A stretch of DNA of 64,000 bases from Bacillus mesophilus (GTDB lineage: Bacteria > Bacillota > Bacilli > Bacillales > SA4): positions 310,001 through 374,000 of the forward strand of contig NZ_JAAIWM010000001.1 of assembly GCF_011008845.1 (NCBI RefSeq). Direction: 5' to 3'. Below, one piece after another: positions 1 to 8,388 of this stretch. The notes beneath the pieces are model-generated. The model was not told the origin of the DNA. It ran no database searches and saw nothing but the letters and a program-made list of their open reading frames with translations. Within the stretch, counting starts at the first letter, position 1, and every line of letters begins with the position of its first letter. The position numbers and the translations under genes were made by a program.

Positions 1-375
1 AAACAAATGCTTTCTCAAGTCATATATAACGTTTTGACCTAATAAGTTAGTCCATCGGATCCTAAAGACATTTCCTACATACGAAATTGAATATAATACG
101 GCTATAATGATGACGAGTGTAACTAGTAGACTCGTATTTTTATTAGCAATCGCATAGTCAAGTGTATACTTACCGATAATAATTGGCACGATTAATCGAA
201 CAGCTGTCGATAGAATCATTGCAAATATAGACAGAGGCAGTAGATTTTTCGAATACGGCTTCATATATGAAAATAGTCTAGAAAGTTGCTGCCAATTAAA
301 TGGTTTTTCTATTACTTGTTCTGTTGAATAGTGAAATCGGTCTAAATGCTTTTGATTTTGTTTTCTACCCTTCAT
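1..375 (-). CDS. ABC exporter subunit, N-terminal part (cut by window edge)
   Basis: An open frame of 125 codons runs from an ATG at 375 off the left edge. It has a good ribosome binding site (GGAGGTGGGAACTT). The visible part begins MKGRKQNQKHLDRFHY and continues into hydrophobic helices with an exporter-like coupling region (NLLGQNVIYDLRKHLF), the start of an ABC transmembrane domain. It follows the complete ABC exporter by 14 bases on the same strand, so the two are probably the halves of a heterodimeric multidrug-type exporter. No ATPase domain is visible because the gene leaves the window. Substrate unknown. Confidence 0.85.
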   Translation of the reverse strand, partial: MKGRKQNQKHLDRFHYSTEQVIEKPFNWQQLSRLFSYMKPYSKNLLPLSIFAMILSTAVRLIVPIIIGKYTLDYAIANKNTSLLVTLVIIIAVLYSISYVGNVFRIRWTNLLGQNVIYDLRKHLF

Positions 376-389
376 AAGTTCCCACCTCC

Positions 390-2138
390 TTATTGACCTT
401 GTGTAACAATTTCTCGATCCTTATATTGAATCTCATATATTCTTTGATATGTGCCTTTGTTTTGAAGTAATTCTTCATGAACTCCTCTTTCAACAACTGC
501 TCCGTTTTCAAGAACAATTATTTCATCTGCATGCTTTAGAGAAGATATACGGTGGGCAATAATGAAAGTGGTACGTCCATTCATTACTTCCTTAAATGCT
601 TTTTGAATTTTGAATTCCGTCTCCATATCTACTGCACTAGTAGCATCATCTAATACAAGAATACTAGGATCAATTAAAATAGCACGAGCAATCGCAATTC
701 TTTGCTTTTGACCACCAGATAGACCCATTCCACGTTCACCAAGCATCGTATCATAGCCATCTGGTAATTCCATGATAAAGTCATGTGCTTGTGCACGCTT
801 TGCTGCATCGATAATACGTTCCATCGATACATCAGGATTTCCATATGAAATGTTAGCTTTAATTGTGGACGAGAACAAGAAAGATTCTTGCATGACAAAG
901 CCAATATTTTTCCTAAGTGTACTTAACGAATAATCCTTAATGTCTGTACCATCTACTAGAATCTGACCTTTAGTTGGCTCGTAGAATCTAGTAATAAGTT
1001 GGGTGATACTTGTTTTACCACTACCAGTTGCACCAATTAACCCAATAACTTTACCAGGTGTTGCATCAAAGGTCACATCAGAAAGTGCTTCTTCGTCTTC
1101 TTCTTTATACTGAAGAGTAACTGATTTAAATTGAACATGCCCTTCGAGTCTTTCCTTTGCGACGGGGTTTTCTTTCTCATGAATTTCATTGTCAGCTTCT
1201 AGGATTTCTAGTAATCTCTCACCAGAAGCCTTGGATTGAGAAAATAGATTGATAACGAATCCTAAGTTCATAATCGGCCACATGATATACCAAACTAAAC
1301 TAAAAAATGCTACCAATTCCCCAGGCTTTACGGACCCATTAATAACTAAATAACCACCGTACGATAATAAAGCTACAACACATACATTTCCGATAAATTC
1401 CATTAACGGAAAGTACTTTGCCCATACGTTCGATGTTGTTAAATACTTCTCTCGATAATCACCATTTGAAGAATTAAATTTATCAATTTCGAAAGACTCT
1501 CTTGATAAAGACTTGACGGTATTAATTCCACTAATATTTTCTTGGACTTTCGTATTTAAATTACCAAAAGATTTACGAATTCCCCTAAACGCTGGATGAA
1601 CCCTTTTATCAAATTTGTAGACAACGAAAGCTAAAAAAGGCAAAGCAGCCATTGTAACTAAAGTTAACGGAACTGAGTAATAAAACATAACTGCTAAACT
1701 TAGTGTAATTAATAAAGAAAATCGAAGTAATTCCGCAAAACCAAAAGATAAGAAAAAACGGAACCCTTCAACATCTGCAGTTAATCTTGACATTAAATCC
1801 CCAGTTTTCGCATTATCGTAATATCGAAACGGAAGAAACTGTAGCTTTTCGTACAAAGCATTTCTTAGACGATAAACGGAACGAATTCCAAACATATCCC
1901 CTAAGTACTGATGGAAAAAAGTAGTTACGCCTTTAACTGTCATAATCGCAATGAAGCCTAATGCAATATACGGCACATACTCGTAGTCACCAGCCAAGAT
2001 CACATCATCAATGGTATATTGAAGTACCATTGGATAGATAACTGTGATTGCTGTTACAAATAGCAAGAAAAAAATAGACCAATAAAAATAACTTACATAA
2101 GGCCAATAGAATTGCTTCAGCTTTTTAAAAATCTCCAT
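390..2138 (-). CDS. ABC transporter, fused permease-ATPase half (heterodimeric exporter type)
   Basis: A 582-residue protein with a six-helix exporter membrane domain (about residues 20-310) and a nucleotide-binding domain. Walker A (GATGSGKTS, about 370), signature (LSGGQKQR) and Walker B (ILVLDDATSAVD) are clear. The residue after Walker B is Asp where most exporters have the catalytic Glu. This is known for the degenerate ATP site of heterodimeric exporters, so it fits the adjacent half-transporter. I chose the ATG at 2138 (MEIFKKLKQFYW) because GAGGAGGG lies just upstream; an upstream in-frame start at 2222 lacks such a site. Probably exports drugs, lipids or peptides; substrate not determinable. 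Confidence 0.9.
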   Translation of the reverse strand: MEIFKKLKQFYWPYVSYFYWSIFFLLFVTAITVIYPMVLQYTIDDVILAGDYEYVPYIALGFIAIMTVKGVTTFFHQYLGDMFGIRSVYRLRNALYEKLQFLPFRYYDNAKTGDLMSRLTADVEGFRFFLSFGFAELLRFSLLITLSLAVMFYYSVPLTLVTMAALPFLAFVVYKFDKRVHPAFRGIRKSFGNLNTKVQENISGINTVKSLSRESFEIDKFNSSNGDYREKYLTTSNVWAKYFPLMEFIGNVCVVALLSYGGYLVINGSVKPGELVAFFSLVWYIMWPIMNLGFVINLFSQSKASGERLLEILEADNEIHEKENPVAKERLEGHVQFKSVTLQYKEEDEEALSDVTFDATPGKVIGLIGATGSGKTSITQLITRFYEPTKGQILVDGTDIKDYSLSTLRKNIGFVMQESFLFSSTIKANISYGNPDVSMERIIDAAKRAQAHDFIMELPDGYDTMLGERGMGLSGGQKQRIAIARAILIDPSILVLDDATSAVDMETEFKIQKAFKEVMNGRTTFIIAHRISSLKHADEIIVLENGAVVERGVHEELLQNKGTYQRIYEIQYKDREIVTQGQ

Positions 2139-2535
2139 ATTGTTACCCTCCTCAGTCAAACTGAAACAAAAATAGATTAGCTCATAGCAAGTCATAAAAT
2201 AAGCTAAACTCACTGGCTGCATATTGTTGCATCCAGAACGTTTAACTTAAGCAACTTTAATGCTATGGCTAAACACAAAATTATTCCGTATCATCTTTAC
2301 GTTCATAAAAAACAGAACATATTTAAAAATATATCGGATTTCGAAGTAAATTTCCAGTATTTTGTGATTTTTTTAAAAACAAATTTTCTAGGACTCTTCA
2401 TTTAACCCTCTACTAGCAGTATGTTACAATTTTAAAATAGTTAGAAAATAAGTTTAGTTATGTACATATGTGGGTATATAGAGAAAGAACTTATTTTAAG
2501 CATTTTTAATTTATTAGGAAGGGTTGTTTATTAGT
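2139..2535. other. Divergent intergenic region, no gene seen
   Basis: About 400 AT-rich bases between the ABC exporter (leftward) and the mechanosensitive channel (rightward). It must hold both promoters, but no pair of -35/-10 boxes stands out enough to call. No hairpin or repeat was noticed. Confidence 0.4.
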
Positions 2536-3387
2536 ATGGATTTTTTAAATATGAATACGATTGATTGGGGTGCTCTTTTAGTTGGGGCTGGAACAATCAT
2601 ACTAAAATTAATAGGAATCATTATTATATTTTTACTTGTTAAGGGAATTGGATCCGCCCTTATTAAACGTTCGTTCAGAAGAATTACTGAGCGAGACAAC
2701 ATTTCAATTGGTCGTTCCAAAACATTACAAAGTCTAACACTTAATCTCTTTTCTTATATATTGATGTTTATATTTGTGGTGATGGTATTTGAGATCTTTG
2801 AATATGATGCAAAAGCACTAATCGCTGGAGCAGGTGTAGTTGGATTAGCAATTGGTTTTGGTGCACAAGGTCTTGTTAGTGATGTAGTTACAGGATTTTT
2901 CTTACTTTTGGAAAAACAAATTGATGTAGATGATTACGTTACTACTGCAGGTTTTTCTGGAATTGTCGAGGCAGTTGGACTTCGAACCACACAAATTAGA
3001 GGTTTTGATGGGACACTTCATTATCTTCCAAACAGACAGATTGCAAGCCTAAGTAACCATTCAAGGGGAAATATGAGAGCACTTGTTGATATTGGAATTT
3101 CTTATAGTGATGATATCGATTATGCAATCCAAGTCCTTCAGGATGCATGTGATAAGATTGCTGCTGAAGACGAGAGTATAAAGGAAGGCCCAAATGTGTT
3201 AGGTGTCCAAACATTAGGTTCATCTGATGTTGTTATTAGAATACTTGCTAAAACTGAAAATATGGCACAATGGGCTGTAGAAAGAAAGCTTCGTAAAGCA
3301 CTAAAAGAGGCACTAGAGGCTAATGGAATTGAAATTCCGTTTCCACACCAAGTGTTTATCGGTAAATCTCCAGAAACACAAAACTAG
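2536..3387 (+). CDS. ykuT: Small-conductance mechanosensitive channel, MscS family (YkuT-like)
   Basis: An inner-membrane channel opened by membrane tension under hypo-osmotic shock. The N-terminal half has three hydrophobic helices. The pore helix region is GLAIGFGAQGLVSDVVTGFF, followed by the beta domain (DDYVTTAGFSGIVEAVGLRTT), both hallmarks of MscS. The length of 283 residues fits the short MscS forms. An upstream TTG at 2524 is in frame but abuts the AGGAAGGG site, so the ATG at 2536 is preferred. Together with ykuS, dapL and dapH it follows the B. subtilis ykuQRST order, though here it is on the opposite strand to those genes. A hairpin terminator overlaps the stop codon. Confidence 0.9.
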   Translation: MDFLNMNTIDWGALLVGAGTIILKLIGIIIIFLLVKGIGSALIKRSFRRITERDNISIGRSKTLQSLTLNLFSYILMFIFVVMVFEIFEYDAKALIAGAGVVGLAIGFGAQGLVSDVVTGFFLLLEKQIDVDDYVTTAGFSGIVEAVGLRTTQIRGFDGTLHYLPNRQIASLSNHSRGNMRALVDIGISYSDDIDYAIQVLQDACDKIAAEDESIKEGPNVLGVQTLGSSDVVIRILAKTENMAQWAVERKLRKALKEALEANGIEIPFPHQVFIGKSPETQN

Positions 3388-3410
3388 GTCAAATATGACC
3401 TAGTTTTTTT
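3381..3410 (+). terminator. Rho-independent terminator of ykuT
   Basis: Stem of 11 bp (3381-3391 with 3396-3406), 4-base loop, followed by a run of seven T. The stop codon of the channel gene lies in the left arm. Confidence 0.9.
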
Positions 3411-3430
3411 CATGGTGATATTAATAAAAT

Positions 3431-3640
3431 AGAACAAAAGGCGCAAGCGCCCCGGTTAGCCTCAGGCATAGCGAATGTTCCTACATCAATAAAAGGGTGC
3501 TCTTTCCCTTTTCTTGATGTAGGGTTATTTGACCTAGGAAAAAGTGTATTTTCTTTTTCCATCTTGGCTGGGTGCTGAAACCGGATTCAGATGCACTAGC
3601 GCAAGTTATCAACAAGTGATAAACTTTTTAATTTCATAAA
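3431..3640 (+). repeat. Structured intergenic repeat, copy A
   Basis: Shares with 31463-31665 the opening AGAACAAAAGG.GCAAGCGCC, a central hairpin, the block TTTGACCTAGGAAAAAGT, a second hairpin GGAAAAAG/CTTTTTCC, GGCTGGG and a similar tail. The central hairpin (3480-3489 with 3514-3523) differs in sequence from the other copy but stays paired. It contains no ORF. Similar elements are, as far as I recall, common between genes in Bacillaceae. Exact ends are uncertain. Confidence 0.75.
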
Positions 3641-3644
3641 TATT

Positions 3645-3673
3645 AAAAAAGGAACAGCTACATAGGCTGTTCC
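3645..3673 (-). terminator. Terminator of ykuS
   Basis: Stem GGAACAGC/GCTGTTCC (3651-3658 with 3666-3673), with a run of six A at 3645-3650 that reads as a U-tract on the minus strand. It lies just after the ykuS stop. Confidence 0.85.
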
Positions 3674-3679
3674 ATTTAC

Positions 3680-3928
3680 TTATCCACGATTTAATTTTTC
3701 TTCAACTTGTTGAGCAATTTCATCTGCTGTCATCCCAGAAGCTTCGATTACAGCTCCTGCAGTAACTGTGTTACTAATTCCCATTACGTTAGAATCTTGT
3801 CCAGTTACAATGCAGCAGTCACAGCCTTTTGCATCATTTTCATTACGAAGATCAACAATATCATAGCCTTTTCCTTCTAAAGCCTGTTTCACATCAGTTA
3901 ATGATTGTTCAATACCAATACGAGCCAT
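3680..3928 (-). CDS. ykuS: UPF0180 family protein YkuS
   Basis: An 82-residue protein starting [20 protein letters not shown], with [16 protein letters not shown] in the middle. It matches the UPF0180 family, whose function is unknown. The start at 3928 is preferred because AGGAGG lies 9 bases before it; earlier in-frame starts overlap that site. It lies downstream of dapH-dapL on the same strand but is separated from dapL by about 240 bases that hold a short repeat element, so co-transcription is uncertain. Confidence 0.85.
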   Translation of the reverse strand: MARIGIEQSLTDVKQALEGKGYDIVDLRNENDAKGCDCCIVTGQDSNVMGISNTVTAGAVIEASGMTADEIAQQVEEKLNRG

Positions 3929-4034
3929 TTCCATCCACCTCCTCAAGAGTAATGTGCAACATTTTCTAGAAATTTATTCTAATTAGAAAAAGTTTTTCTA
4001 GAGAAGATATAGAGGATATGGGTGTGTAAGGACT

Positions 4035-4134
4035 AGGCTGTATTAAACCTTGTTGTTGAATTTCGTTACAGGACACTTGCGTCCTTACACTTCAATCAAC
4101 AGTGCAAAAAATCAATACTGTTCTTTAACACTGC
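4035..4134. repeat. Short MITE-like element (internally deleted relative of 41631-41884)
   Basis: The left end (AGGCTGTATTAAACCTTG, then a block like TTGATTTCCGTTATAGGACACT) and the right end (GTCCTTACACTTCAATCAAC then AGTGCAAAAAATCAA) match the two ends of the 254-bp element in reverse orientation, but the GC-rich centre is missing. It lies between ykuS and dapL. No clear target duplication was seen. Confidence 0.75.
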
Positions 4135-4163
4135 AAAGAAAAAAGACAAATCTTATTTAGAAG

Positions 4164-5297
4164 TTAAGAATGATCACATTTCCATCTTAAATAATTGGAA
4201 ACAACTTCAATTGCCACTCCAATTGCTTCTTCATTTGGTGAAAGTTTAGCATGATGTAAGCCATATTCCGACTCTACTCCTAACCAAAACATAAATCCTG
4301 GAGTATCCTTGATCATATATCCAAAATCCTCACCTGTCATAGCTGCTTTAGACTCTATAAGTTTGACATTTGTTTGTTGTTCTACATAAGTCATAAACTC
4401 TCTTGTCATTTCATGATGGTTATAAACTTGGTGGTACATGCAACCGTAGTCAATGGATGATTTACATGAATAGCCTACCTCAATTCCTCTGACCATTCCT
4501 TCAATTCTTTCTTTTACTTTTTTCATGGATTCAGCAGATAAAGTTCTGATGGTTCCCTCAAGTCTTGCTTTTTCGGCGATAATATTTTGGACAGTTCCGC
4601 CAGTGATCTTTCCGATTGTAATGACCGCACTGTCAAGTGGATCGACATTTCTTGCAATAATAGATTGCAATTGTGTGACTAACGAGCATGCCGCCACAAT
4701 CATATCATTTGTATTATGTGGAAATGCAGCATGACCACCTTTCCCAACAAGGTCAATGTATAGCTCAGATGTATTGGCAAACAGTAAGCCCTCCTTCGTT
4801 GCAATTGATCCAACGGGAAGTTCCGGCGCAATGTGCAGCGCTAATATAAAGCTAGGTTTCCATGCTTGATAAATATCACTTTGAACCATCGGCTCTGCCC
4901 CACCAGGGCCTTCCTCTGCAGGCTGAAACATGAACAAGACATCGTCTGTAATAGGATTATGAACAACTTCAGATAGAATCCCTAGTGCAATACTCATGTG
5001 CAGGTCATGTCCACAGGCATGCATATATCCTGTATGAGCTGATGTAAAAGCTAAGTCTGTTTCCTCTGTGATTGGTAATCCGTCTATATCTGCTCGATAC
5101 CCGATAATCTGACTTGGATTGGTACCTTTCACCTTTGCAAAAATTCCCGTTTTCCAAGTCTTAATCTCAATACGATCTTCAGGTAAGGAGTTTAAATACT
5201 GTAATAAAAAGGCTTGAGTTTTTTCTTCTTTATACCCAACTTCCGGTATCTTATGGAGCTCTCTACGAATCTCTATAAAAGGTTGATAAGAATTCAT
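4164..5297 (-). CDS. dapL: N-acetyldiaminopimelate deacetylase
   Basis: M20-type metallopeptidase fold, 377 residues. It removes the acetyl group from N-acetyl-LL-2,6-diaminopimelate to give LL-DAP for lysine and peptidoglycan synthesis in the cytoplasm. Metal-site motifs are visible: [22 protein letters not shown] and the C-terminal GLHHAKLSP. The start ATG at 5297 has an AAAGGGG site; the GTG just before it is less likely. It follows dapH (36% of the pathway's specific steps aside, the aminotransferase patA is also in this window at 43.3 kb). A hairpin between dapH and dapL may lower dapL transcription. Confidence 0.92.
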   Translation of the reverse strand: MNSYQPFIEIRRELHKIPEVGYKEEKTQAFLLQYLNSLPEDRIEIKTWKTGIFAKVKGTNPSQIIGYRADIDGLPITEETDLAFTSAHTGYMHACGHDLHMSIALGILSEVVHNPITDDVLFMFQPAEEGPGGAEPMVQSDIYQAWKPSFILALHIAPELPVGSIATKEGLLFANTSELYIDLVGKGGHAAFPHNTNDMIVAACSLVTQLQSIIARNVDPLDSAVITIGKITGGTVQNIIAEKARLEGTIRTLSAESMKKVKERIEGMVRGIEVGYSCKSSIDYGCMYHQVYNHHEMTREFMTYVEQQTNVKLIESKAAMTGEDFGYMIKDTPGFMFWLGVESEYGLHHAKLSPNEEAIGVAIEVVSNYLRWKCDHS

Positions 5298-5332
5298 CAC
5301 TGCTTTTCCCCTTTAATTATTCTCTTTACATT

Positions 5333-5363
5333 TAAATAAAAGCGCGGAGCATTTTCCGCGCTT
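5333..5363 (-). terminator. Hairpin between dapH and dapL (terminator or attenuator)
   Basis: Stem AAGCGCGGA/TCCGCGCTT (5340-5348 with 5355-5363). On the minus strand it is followed by TTTATTTAAA. It stands between two genes of one pathway, so partial termination is likely. Confidence 0.7.
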
Positions 5364-5377
5364 GTTAGTCTACTTTA

Positions 5378-6088
5378 TTATAGTTGTCTGAGTTCTTGTT
5401 TGATCTCAGTCTTTGATTTTGTTTTCTCATCAATTTCCTTGATCACTTTAGCTGGTGTTCCGGCAACCACTGTATAAGGAGGAACATCCTCAATTACAAT
5501 CGCACCTGCAGCTACTACTGCACCTTTACCTACTGTAATTCCTTCAAGGATAACTGCATTTGCACCAACTACTACATCATCTTCCACTACTACAGGCTTT
5601 GCTGAAGGTGGCTCAATTACTCCTGCAAGAACGGATCCAGCACCAATATGACAGTTCTTTCCGACCGTTGCACGTCCTCCTAACACTACACCCATATCGA
5701 TCATGGTTCCTTCGCCAACAACTGCACCAATATTAATTAGAGCACCCATCATAATAACGGCATTGTCACCGATTTCTACTTGATCACGGATAATAGCGCC
5801 TGGCTCAATTCGAGCTTTGATTCCTTTTAAGTCTAGTAATGGAATCGCTGAGTTACGACGATCATTTTCTACCACATAATCCTCTAGCTGACCACCATAG
5901 TTTTCGATGACTGTTTGTAGTTCATTCCACTCACCAAAAAGAACACCTGTATTTCCTGTGATAAATGACTTTGTATTTGCTCCCCAGTCAATTCCTTCTA
6001 AGTTTCCTTTTACGTAAACTTTAACGGGAGTTTTCTTTTCGCTTTTTTGGATAAAAGATATAATTTCATTTGCATCCATCATCTTCAT
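5378..6088 (-). CDS. dapH: 2,3,4,5-tetrahydropyridine-2,6-dicarboxylate N-acetyltransferase
   Basis: Transfers acetyl from acetyl-CoA to tetrahydrodipicolinate, the first committed step of the acetylase DAP branch. The 236 residues have an N-terminal DapH domain (about 1-85), then a left-handed beta helix of hexapeptide repeats ([40 protein letters not shown]). The length matches the family. AGGAGG lies 8 bases before the ATG. It is downstream of ccpC on the same strand and upstream of dapL. Confidence 0.95.
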   Translation of the reverse strand: MKMMDANEIISFIQKSEKKTPVKVYVKGNLEGIDWGANTKSFITGNTGVLFGEWNELQTVIENYGGQLEDYVVENDRRNSAIPLLDLKGIKARIEPGAIIRDQVEIGDNAVIMMGALINIGAVVGEGTMIDMGVVLGGRATVGKNCHIGAGSVLAGVIEPPSAKPVVVEDDVVVGANAVILEGITVGKGAVVAAGAIVIEDVPPYTVVAGTPAKVIKEIDEKTKSKTEIKQELRQL

Positions 6089-6193
6089 TATGTATAGCCT
6101 CCTAAATGAATATCACTTTATTTCTTTACTGTATCAAACCAAACTTCAGATGACAAGTGATTAACCCGTCGTACACAAAAGCTTCAAAAGTTT

Positions 6194-7051
6194 TCATTTA
6201 ATGATCTTCATAAATGCCTCAACCTGCTTCAGCTCAAAAGCGGATTCATAACCTAATAGCCACGTATCACGTTTTGCAGGTAATCCAGTTTCATCAAATA
6301 AAGGAATCTTATAGACAGCAGGATCATCTTCATGAAACGTGATGGATGGAAGGATTGCATAACCGATACCATGAAAAGCCATTTGTTTACATGTTTCGAT
6401 TTGATCCACTACGATGGTTCGTTTGGGAGGGTGATCAAATTGACGGTGCCACCAGTCCTGGATCTCCTGATAATAGGTTGAATCACTTTTAAACTGAATG
6501 AACGGCCGTTCCGTCGATTGAAGCTCATCCAAGCTTTTTATTTCAGTGTCCACTAAATATAGAGTATCTGCTAAAATGTGATGTTTTACACCCTTCCAAT
6601 CTGGAGTTCCTCTAATAATTCCCACATGGACCTGTCCTTCATATAAATGCTTTAATATTTCACTACTCCAGCCAGTAATGAGGGATATTTTTGCATGCGG
6701 ATATTTTTGTACAAACTGTTTTAAAACATTTGGTAGCCAATGCTGACCAATAATTGATGCGACAGCTAGCTTTAATGTTCCATGAACCATTGTATTTAGA
6801 GAATGTATTTCTTCCTTCACCTTTTCTTCTTTTATAACTACATCTCTAGCATATTCTATAATCTTCTCTCCAGCAGGTGTTAAAGTTAAACCTTTTTGAG
6901 ACCTAATAAAAATCTGGGTGTCCCAGTTTTTCTCAATAGATTGTACTCTTTGACTTAAAGCTGGTTGTGAAACAAATAACCTTTCTGCGGCCTTTCTCAT
7001 ATTCATTTCTTCTGCCAATGTGACGAGTAGCTTACACTCTGAAGTTTGCAT
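6194..7051 (-). CDS. ccpC: LysR-type catabolite regulator CcpC
   Basis: A 285-residue LysR regulator. The N-terminal winged helix contains MRKAAERLFVSQPALSQRVQ (about 17-36). The effector domain carries KLAVASIIGQHWLP and CKQMAFHGIGYAILPS, strongly like B. subtilis CcpC, which represses citB and citZ and responds to citrate (family knowledge). Context agrees: dapH-dapL lie downstream on the same strand as in B. subtilis. The B. subtilis ykuNOP flavodoxin genes are absent here. It is divergent from a TSUP transporter. Confidence 0.9.
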   Translation of the reverse strand: MQTSECKLLVTLAEEMNMRKAAERLFVSQPALSQRVQSIEKNWDTQIFIRSQKGLTLTPAGEKIIEYARDVVIKEEKVKEEIHSLNTMVHGTLKLAVASIIGQHWLPNVLKQFVQKYPHAKISLITGWSSEILKHLYEGQVHVGIIRGTPDWKGVKHHILADTLYLVDTEIKSLDELQSTERPFIQFKSDSTYYQEIQDWWHRQFDHPPKRTIVVDQIETCKQMAFHGIGYAILPSITFHEDDPAVYKIPLFDETGLPAKRDTWLLGYESAFELKQVEAFMKIIK

Positions 7052-7196
7052 CCACGTTCTCCGTTTCGAAGTGATAAGTTTTTATTATATTATAAGTTAA
7101 AAATATCGAAATTTCATTATCATAATACATTAAGTAAAATAAAATTAAGTTCCTATTCCTCATGAACTGGTTCACACTCCAGGAAGGTGAATGTAT

Positions 7197-7934
7197 ATGG
7201 AAATACTTCTATTTATAATAATCGGATTTATTGGAACGTTTATTGGTACATTAGCCGGAGGTGGTGGCTTAATCAGCTTACCTTGTATGCTCCTTCTAGG
7301 TGTACCCATTCATTCAGCGATTGCCGCAAACAAGTTTGCTAATACATGCAGTTCTTTCACTAGCTTCTTAGTTTTGTTAAAGAAGCGTAACATAAAGTTA
7401 AAAACTGCTTTAGTCATTGCACCGGTTGGGATTGTAGGAGGAATTTCTGGAGGGCTTATAGCAACCTCTCTTTCCCAGGAAACGATGATGAGCGTGGCAA
7501 TCTTTCTATTGATTTTTGCTTTAACCTTAAGCTTTCTGAAAAAACCAAAGCAGGCTAGTCAATCTGGGGATCATCAGGTATCTAAAAAGGTGTACCCACT
7601 TCTGTATGGAATTGGACTTTATGATGGAATGTTTGGACCTGGACAAGGGACTTTACAAATGTACACCTATCTTTATAACGGCTTTTCATACATGTCTGCT
7701 ATGGCACTAACAAGGTTTTTAACCTTTCTAAGTTGTTTAGGTGCATTTAGTACCTATTTCTTAACAGGGCACCTTGACTGGAAAGTCGCTCTGAGTCTAG
7801 TAATTGGTTCAATCCTAGGGGCACAACTCTCAGTAAGAGTTGCAGATAAACTCTCCTCTAATCATCTAAAGTTAATTCTTCGCACAATTACTGTGTTACT
7901 AATCATCCAACTATCTTTCAATTTAGTTACCTAA
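7197..7934 (+). CDS. TSUP (TauE/SafE) family membrane transporter
   Basis: An integral membrane protein of 245 residues with about seven hydrophobic segments and the family's glycine-rich first helix (GFIGTFIGTLAGGGGLISLP) and the repeat motif GMFGPGQGTLQMY. The family moves sulfite, sulfoacetate or other organic anions; the substrate cannot be read here. The first ATG (7191) abuts the AGGAAGGTGA site, so 7197 is the likelier start. It is followed after 11 bases by a VOC protein, probably one transcript. The pair is not in the B. subtilis ykuL-ccpC neighbourhood. Confidence 0.85.
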   Translation: MEILLFIIIGFIGTFIGTLAGGGGLISLPCMLLLGVPIHSAIAANKFANTCSSFTSFLVLLKKRNIKLKTALVIAPVGIVGGISGGLIATSLSQETMMSVAIFLLIFALTLSFLKKPKQASQSGDHQVSKKVYPLLYGIGLYDGMFGPGQGTLQMYTYLYNGFSYMSAMALTRFLTFLSCLGAFSTYFLTGHLDWKVALSLVIGSILGAQLSVRVADKLSSNHLKLILRTITVLLIIQLSFNLVT

Positions 7935-7945
7935 GGAGGTTCACA

Positions 7946-8317
7946 ATGAAAATTAACATAAATAAACTAGATCATGTTCAAATCTGCATTCCTTTTGATC
8001 ATGAAGATCAAGCAAGAGACTTTTATTCGAGAATTTTGGGCTTACAAGAAATAGAAAAGCCTGATTCATTAAAATCTAATGGTGGGCTATGGTATAAAAT
8101 AGGTGATATCGAACTTCATATTGGTGCAGAAGAAATGGGGTCTTACAAGAGTAAGAGACATCCAGCTTTTCAGGTTGAGGAACTTCAGGAAGTAAGAAGT
8201 TATCTAGAGATTTCAGGTATTAGTACTTTCGATGAAAAGCCTATTCCTCTTGTCGAACGCTTTTCCTTCTATGATCCTTTTGGAAATAGAATTGAATTTT
8301 TACAACGAACCAACTAA
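7946..8317 (+). CDS. VOC (glyoxalase/bleomycin resistance) family protein
   Basis: A 123-residue single VOC unit pair. A possible metal His (LDHVQICIPF, about residue 9), IELHIGAE in the middle and the terminal motif FYDPFGNRIEFLQ are seen. The family includes glyoxalases, dioxygenases and antibiotic-binding proteins; no specific activity is assignable. AAGGAGG lies 7 bases before the ATG. It is co-directional with the upstream transporter (11-base gap) and ends at a shared terminator facing the MFS gene. Confidence 0.85.
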   Translation: MKININKLDHVQICIPFDHEDQARDFYSRILGLQEIEKPDSLKSNGGLWYKIGDIELHIGAEEMGSYKSKRHPAFQVEELQEVRSYLEISGISTFDEKPIPLVERFSFYDPFGNRIEFLQRTN

Positions 8318-8338
8318 AGAGAAGAGATGTCCTATTTT

Positions 8339-8384
8339 AAAAAAGCAGAGACCTGAAATTCATTTCAAGACTCTGCTTTTTTTA
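8339..8384. terminator. Bidirectional terminator between VOC and MFS genes
   Basis: Stem AAAAGCAGAG/CTCTGCTTTT (8341-8350 with 8371-8380), with A-run before and T-run after. It serves two convergent genes. Confidence 0.88.
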
Positions 8385-8388
8385 TTTC

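Noticed and set aside
1-375. Truncated pseudogene
   Set aside because: The frame is open to the window edge and has a good ribosome binding site, so it is cut by the window and not broken.
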